Assembly: GCA_910588235.1 (NCBI GenBank)
Contig: CAJUOQ010000039.1
Span: 1-18,501, forward strand
Source: an uncultured Atopostipes sp.
Lineage (GTDB): Bacteria > Bacillota > Bacilli > Lactobacillales > Carnobacteriaceae_A
Reading direction: 5' to 3'
Length of the DNA stretch: 18,501 nt
The position numbers and the translations under genes were made by a program. Below the pieces are notes generated by a model. The model searched no databases. It was not told the origin of the DNA and was given only the letters and a program-made list of their open reading frames with translations. Below, in pieces: positions 15,379 to 18,501 of the stretch (position 1 is its first letter; the number at the start of each line of letters is the position of its first letter).

Positions 15379-15390
15379 CTCGAATTCGAG
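15379..15390. promoter_or_regulatory. 12-bp perfect palindrome upstream of the FMN reductase promoter
   Basis: CTCGAATTCGAG is its own reverse complement and ends 9 bp before the -35 box of the reductase promoter. That position suits an activator or upstream operator. GC-containing symmetry stands out in AT-rich surroundings; function unproven. Confidence 0.4.
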
Positions 15391-15399
15391 TCATTATGC

Positions 15400-15428
15400 T
15401 TGCTGATTTTTCAAACGCCTGCTAAGAT
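15400..15428 (+). promoter_or_regulatory. Promoter of the FMN reductase gene
   Basis: TTGCTG (15400-15405), a 17-bp spacer and TAAGAT (15423-15428) with an extended -10 TG. TGCTAAGAT is identical to the -10 region of the metNIQ promoter. Confidence 0.7.
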
Positions 15429-15474
15429 AAAAATGTAAAAGAAATTTTTGAAAATTTACAGGAGGAATGTAAAA

Positions 15475-16020
15475 ATGACAAAAGTTGGAGTAGTTGTTGG
15501 TAGTATTCGTGAAGGATCCTTTTCAGGAAGATTAGCTAAGGCATTAGTTTCATTATTACCTGAAGGATATGAAGCGAACTATTTACAAATTGAACATTTA
15601 CCGTTATACAGCCAAGATTCAGATGAAAATTCACCCCAAGAATATCTTGACTTTCGTGCGAAAGTAGAAGAGCAAGATGCATTGATTTTTGTGACACCAG
15701 AACACAACCGTAGTGTGCCTGCTGCACTGAAAAATGCTTTAGACATTGCATCTCGTCCTTATGGTGAAAACAAATGGGCAGGTAAGCCAGCCTTAGTTGC
15801 TAGTCAGTCACCAGGTGTCATTAGTGGATTTGGAGCCAACCATCACTTACGTCAAATGCTAACGTTCTTGGATGTGCCTGTGGTGCAACAACCAGAAGTT
15901 TATATTGCAGAGACTCCTGCTTTATTTAATGAAAAAGGAGAATTCATCCAAGAAGGTACGGAAGAATTCTTACAATCTGCTATTGATAAATTTGTAGATT
16001 TAGTTGAAAAACTAGGATAA
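15475..16020 (+). CDS. NAD(P)H-dependent FMN reductase family oxidoreductase
   Basis: A 181-residue flavodoxin-fold protein. The FMN phosphate loop is GSIREGSFSGRLA (9-21), and the second flavin motif is VTPEHNRSVPAALKNALD (73-90). This matches the NADPH-dependent FMN reductase family (ChrR/YieF/azoreductase-like), which reduces flavins, quinones, azo compounds or chromate in the cytoplasm; the physiological substrate cannot be told. An in-frame ATG 27 bp upstream is less likely than 15475, which has GGAGG at 15461-15465. Monocistronic, divergent from the MntR-like gene, with its own promoter and terminator. Confidence 0.9.
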   Translation: MTKVGVVVGSIREGSFSGRLAKALVSLLPEGYEANYLQIEHLPLYSQDSDENSPQEYLDFRAKVEEQDALIFVTPEHNRSVPAALKNALDIASRPYGENKWAGKPALVASQSPGVISGFGANHHLRQMLTFLDVPVVQQPEVYIAETPALFNEKGEFIQEGTEEFLQSAIDKFVDLVEKLG

Positions 16021-16040
16021 TCTATAAAAAAATAATGATG

Positions 16041-16079
16041 AAGCCCCGCTTTAAGACGAATCTTAAAGTGGGGCTTTTT
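16041..16079 (+). terminator. Terminator of the FMN reductase gene
   Basis: AAGCCCCGCTTTAAGA pairs with TCTTAAAGTGGGGCTT (one G-T pair) around loop CGAA, followed by TTTT. It is a strong rho-independent terminator. A further AT-only inverted repeat (AAAATAAAAAGA / TCTTTTTATTTT, about 16097-16137) lies before the convergent FUSC gene and may terminate that gene. Confidence 0.92.
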
Positions 16080-16153
16080 AGATATAAAATTGAATAAAAT
16101 AAAAAGAGATTGTGTATAAAAAAATTCTTTTTATTTTGATCTCTTCCTTTTAT

Positions 16154-17227
16154 CTATTCGCCTCTATTTTTTTGAATCAGCGATAGTTCTCGTTCATACA
16201 TTCGAAGACCTAAAGAAAATAGAGCAGCGCCAATAACACCTATGAGGCTTCCTAGTAATATGCCGATAAAGCGTGCGGCGAATAGTTCAGAAACAAAGAG
16301 ATCACTCGATAGACTGGAGAGCAAAACAGATAAAGGATTCGTGAAGAAATTCGCTAAACCATAATTTCGAACCATAGAGAACTCTACTAAAATATTTAAA
16401 ATAATCAGTGTGAATATTTTTTCTAACAATTCTAAATTTAATGAGAAAATCAGCATTCCTATCAATAAACCAATAATGCCGCCGATAATACGTTGGACAT
16501 TGCGTTCAAAGATAAATTTTAACTTTTTACCTTGGAGCACGGCTACGGTAGAAATTGTAATCCAATAGGGGTTAGCAAAACCAAGAGATTGGGCGACATA
16601 AGTAGCAAAGAAAATGACGCCTGCATGATAAAGAGAGGCGAGCAATAATTCTGGATTTTTATCAATAGTGTCTTGGATCCGCTCTCCATAAGAAGGTTGT
16701 TCCGTTTCGACGGTCCAAAGTTGAAAGTAGTTATTAATGATTCCGGCAATCGTAGCCATAAAAATAGAAGCCAGAACACCGATACCTACTGTTAACATAG
16801 CAGGAAACATTTCTTCAAAGGGCATCTCCATTCCCGTACTCATCGCTGTCACCATAATCACAAAGAAGGCGCCGGGTCCAGGGATCTGTAAGAGTCGAGC
16901 CATAAAAAGACCGCATAAACTGACGCCTCCTAGAACAATTGGAATCAACCAAGGGACAAGTGTGGAAAGTAATCCGAGATAGAAACCGGCCATAATGCTG
17001 AGTCCCATCTTAAGGATCCGTTTTGCGAGTTTACCTAGCGGAAGGGGAGTGAAAGAAAGGAAAGCAAATGCACCTAACGCTCCTAAAGTCCCTATTTGCA
17101 TATTCCCGGTAAAATAACCGATGAATAAAGGAACAGACGTACTTAAGCCTGCACCGATAACTCGGGTGATTGTATCATCTGTTTGTTTTATATGGATTAA
17201 ATCTTTTATAATTTTTCTTTGTTTCAT
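16154..17227 (-). CDS. FUSC family (aromatic acid exporter-like) membrane protein
   Basis: A 357-residue integral membrane protein with two hydrophobic blocks: about 23-60 and 72-165, then about 195-235 and 245-342. A hydrophilic segment (about 172-195) separates them, the two-half layout of FUSC/aromatic-acid-exporter proteins. The second half carries YWITISTVAVLQGKKLKF and QRIIGGIIGLLIG, the FUSC signature region. Members export fusaric acid or aromatic carboxylic acids in some bacteria, but substrates are mostly unknown. The longest frame begins 33 bp upstream; ATG 17227 is preferred because AGAGG lies directly before it. Its long upstream region (17228-17456) carries a symmetric element. 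Confidence 0.82.
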   Translation of the reverse strand: MKQRKIIKDLIHIKQTDDTITRVIGAGLSTSVPLFIGYFTGNMQIGTLGALGAFAFLSFTPLPLGKLAKRILKMGLSIMAGFYLGLLSTLVPWLIPIVLGGVSLCGLFMARLLQIPGPGAFFVIMVTAMSTGMEMPFEEMFPAMLTVGIGVLASIFMATIAGIINNYFQLWTVETEQPSYGERIQDTIDKNPELLLASLYHAGVIFFATYVAQSLGFANPYWITISTVAVLQGKKLKFIFERNVQRIIGGIIGLLIGMLIFSLNLELLEKIFTLIILNILVEFSMVRNYGLANFFTNPLSVLLSSLSSDLFVSELFAARFIGILLGSLIGVIGAALFSLGLRMYERELSLIQKNRGE

Positions 17228-17341
17228 ATTAACCTCTTTCCATTGAATAGTCTTCCTCATTTTGTTTATAAAAAACGAGCAGTTTTTAATGAATGTTTAA
17301 AATTAAATGATTGATAAGTAAAAGACAGAAAATATGGAGGG

Positions 17342-17425
17342 AAAGCAAGCTAATAGCTTTATTGCTGCGCTTTAGAGTCTTTGCTCATGAAAGGAGTCGA
17401 AAAGACTCTGCAGAGTTGTTGCTTT
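17342..17425. other. Symmetric, possibly structured intergenic element
   Basis: Within the gene-free stretch 17228-17540, AAAGCAA (17342-17348) complements TTGCTTT (17419-17425). It encloses a 9-bp hairpin AGAGTCTTT / AAAGACTCT (17374-17382 and 17401-17409), with an inner CTC/GAG pair. On the - strand it would lie in the 5' leader of the FUSC gene; on the + strand it could be a short RNA. I cannot match it to a known riboswitch or sRNA class. An open frame across it (17311-17523) runs into the terminator and is not credible as a gene. Confidence 0.35.
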
Positions 17426-17456
17426 TAAAAGGGCTTATTATTTTGTATAAAATAAA

Positions 17457-17501
17457 AACCCCGCTGAAAAGTTTTTTGTTTATACGAACTTTTCGGGGGT
17501 T
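17457..17501 (-). terminator. Terminator of the VOC gene
   Basis: AACCCC-(GCT)-GAAAAGTT pairs with AACTTTTC-(G)-GGGGTT. On the - strand the stem is followed by TTTTTATTTT, so it ends the VOC gene. A weaker T-run exists on the + strand. Confidence 0.8.
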
Positions 17502-17540
17502 ATTTTATTTGAAAAGGCTTTAATTAATCAAGGTCATTAT

Positions 17541-17921
17541 TTAAGCGGTAATTTCAATTAAATTCCCTTCAGGGTCTTCAATCACTGCTTCGTAATAGCC
17601 ATCTCCGGTTGTTCGCGGGCCATTAACATGTTTATATCCTGCCTGCACCAAGCGTTGATGTAAGGCCTCGACTTCATTTTTATCCGCCACTTGATAAGCA
17701 AGATGGGCATAACCAAAAGCTTCTTCTGACCTATCCGCAAGTTCAGGTTTATTCATTAACTCTAAACGTGTGTCACCTTCCGGGAAAGTTAAGAAGTAAG
17801 ATTTAAAATTTGTCTTTTGATTATAATAAAGTTCTCCAGCGATACCTTCTAAATATGTTTCATAAAATTTTTTCATCGCTTCTAAATCTTGTACCCAAAG
17901 TCCTACATGTTCGATTTTCAT
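17541..17921 (-). CDS. VOC family (glyoxalase I-like) metalloprotein
   Basis: A 126-residue single-module vicinal-oxygen-chelate protein. It has the paired beta-alpha-beta-beta-beta layout, starting MKIEHVGLWVQDLEAMKKFY and ending DPEGNLIEITA. Metal ligands expected for glyoxalase I-like members are visible at H5, E54, H73 and E123. It may be a lactoylglutathione-lyase-like detoxifying enzyme, but VOC proteins also include dioxygenases and resistance proteins, so the substrate is open. Full length for the family. AAGGAG lies 8-9 bases before ATG. It is on the same strand as the small membrane protein gene 124 bp upstream and may be read with it. Confidence 0.88.
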   Translation of the reverse strand: MKIEHVGLWVQDLEAMKKFYETYLEGIAGELYYNQKTNFKSYFLTFPEGDTRLELMNKPELADRSEEAFGYAHLAYQVADKNEVEALHQRLVQAGYKHVNGPRTTGDGYYEAVIEDPEGNLIEITA

Positions 17922-17942
17922 TTGTCTTTCTCCTTATCATTA

Positions 17943-17956
17943 TCTAAAATTTTAGA
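17943..17956. promoter_or_regulatory. 14-bp perfect palindrome upstream of the VOC gene
   Basis: TCTAAAATTTTAGA is self-complementary and lies 22 bp before the VOC start. On the - strand it contains TAAAAT, a possible -10, so it may be an operator over the promoter; AT-only symmetry makes chance likely. A small hairpin CTTTCG/CGAAAG (17972-17991) sits next to it without a T-tract. Confidence 0.3.
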
Positions 17957-18045
17957 ATGCCTGTCCGTTTTCTTTCGCTAAAAAACGAAAGCGTCTTGTA
18001 TTTTTATTTTTGTTGAAATCGGGGGAGGTATTATTAGCTAATGAT

Positions 18046-18348
18046 TCATCTTCTAAAATAATTTAAAACATCTCTAAGAATAAAATAGAAGACAGTAGAA
18101 GCGATATAACCATAAATTGCAGGTGTGTCTAATAAAAAGTAAATAGCAATGAGCATGATGGCCATAATAAGAGCTAGCAGCCCCCAGCCTTGTTTCGTTT
18201 TTAACTGAATGTTTTCTTTAGAAACAAGTCCGCCAAGAATAAACCCCCAACCAAAGCTTGAGGAAAAAGTAAAACATAAAATACCTAAAATTGCGATGAT
18301 GGCACGGATAATGCCTTCTGTTTTAAAATATTCATTAATTTTGCGCAA
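18046..18348 (-). CDS. Small multispanning membrane protein, unknown
   Basis: A 100-residue protein that I do not recognise. Hydrophobic stretches at about 13-29, 31-43, 54-73 and 76-93 suggest three to four membrane passes, with a basic N-terminus (RKINEYFKTEG) and basic C-terminus (RDVLNYFRR). The start is a TTG at 18346-18348, supported by AGAAAGGTGG 7-8 bases upstream; no alternative ATG occurs in the first 60 residues. A possible extended -10 (TGTTAAACT, - strand) lies near 18403-18411 in the otherwise featureless right edge. It may be co-transcribed with the VOC gene. Confidence 0.65.
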   Translation of the reverse strand: MRKINEYFKTEGIIRAIIAILGILCFTFSSSFGWGFILGGLVSKENIQLKTKQGWGLLALIMAIMLIAIYFLLDTPAIYGYIASTVFYFILRDVLNYFRR

Positions 18349-18501
18349 GGAAACGCCACCTTTCTAAAAGGATTAAAAAAGTTATTTTATTTTCTAATTC
18401 TTTAGTTTAACACAGGTTGGAAAAATAAAGAAGAAGCAACTGCCCGCTGTATGTGTCAATATTTCCTCGGAAACCTATTTTCTCAAAAACAAGACCCTAT
18501 T

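Noticed and set aside
17311..17523. 70-residue basic open frame on the + strand in the VOC-FUSC gap
   Set aside because: It crosses the symmetric element and the VOC terminator hairpin, lacks a convincing ribosome site, and resembles no family.

Overview
The window is a stretch of ordinary-looking core chromosome from a low-GC Gram-positive bacterium, most likely a member of the Lactobacillales. The pointers are AT-rich intergenic DNA, strong GGAGG ribosome sites, a DUF2969-like small protein, a methionine T-box in front of metNIQ, a lone GcvH, and a LacI-controlled malQ-glgP locus. Very acidic lipoproteins (MetQ, the deacetylase) would suit a salt- or alkali-tolerant Carnobacteriaceae/Aerococcaceae relative, but the genus is a guess. 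I saw no insertion sequence, phage gene, CRISPR array, tRNA or rRNA.

Layout. Positions 1-1827, + strand: a DUF2969-like protein, a YihY/BrkB membrane protein and a lone glycine-cleavage H protein, closed by a bidirectional terminator. 1837-2562, - strand: a class-I glutamine-amidotransferase-like hydrolase (peptidase C26). 2820-3932, + strand: an RtcB RNA ligase. 3957-7009, + strand: a consensus promoter, a complete Met T-box (AUG specifier, antiterminator, terminator) and the methionine ABC importer metN-metI-metQ. 7008-9359, - strand: a LacI-family regulator followed by a GH13 alpha-amylase-like protein that has lost its catalytic nucleophile. 9445-13475, + strand: the divergent malQ-glgP pair for maltodextrin breakdown. 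13481-14338, - strand: a lipoprotein polysaccharide deacetylase. 14464-15276, - strand: an MntR/DtxR-type regulator with an inverted repeat in its own promoter. 15400-16079, + strand: an NAD(P)H-dependent FMN reductase. 16154-18348, - strand: a FUSC-family membrane protein, a VOC/glyoxalase protein and a small unknown membrane protein.

How the genes work together. The clearest functional units are methionine uptake controlled by uncharged tRNA-Met, and alpha-glucan use. In the latter the 9360-9516 intergenic region carries two back-to-back promoters, each with a LacI/CcpA-type operator-like sequence over its -35 box. The regulator therefore probably controls itself, the GH13-like protein and malQ-glgP. 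The GH13-like protein keeps the fold and the general acid/base Glu but has Gln for the nucleophile Asp and Lys for the second Asp. It is a candidate pseudoenzyme encoded 57 bp behind a sugar-responsive repressor, and is the most interesting observation here. Secondary points are a symmetric, possibly structured element at 17342-17425, and several perfect palindromes just upstream of genes.
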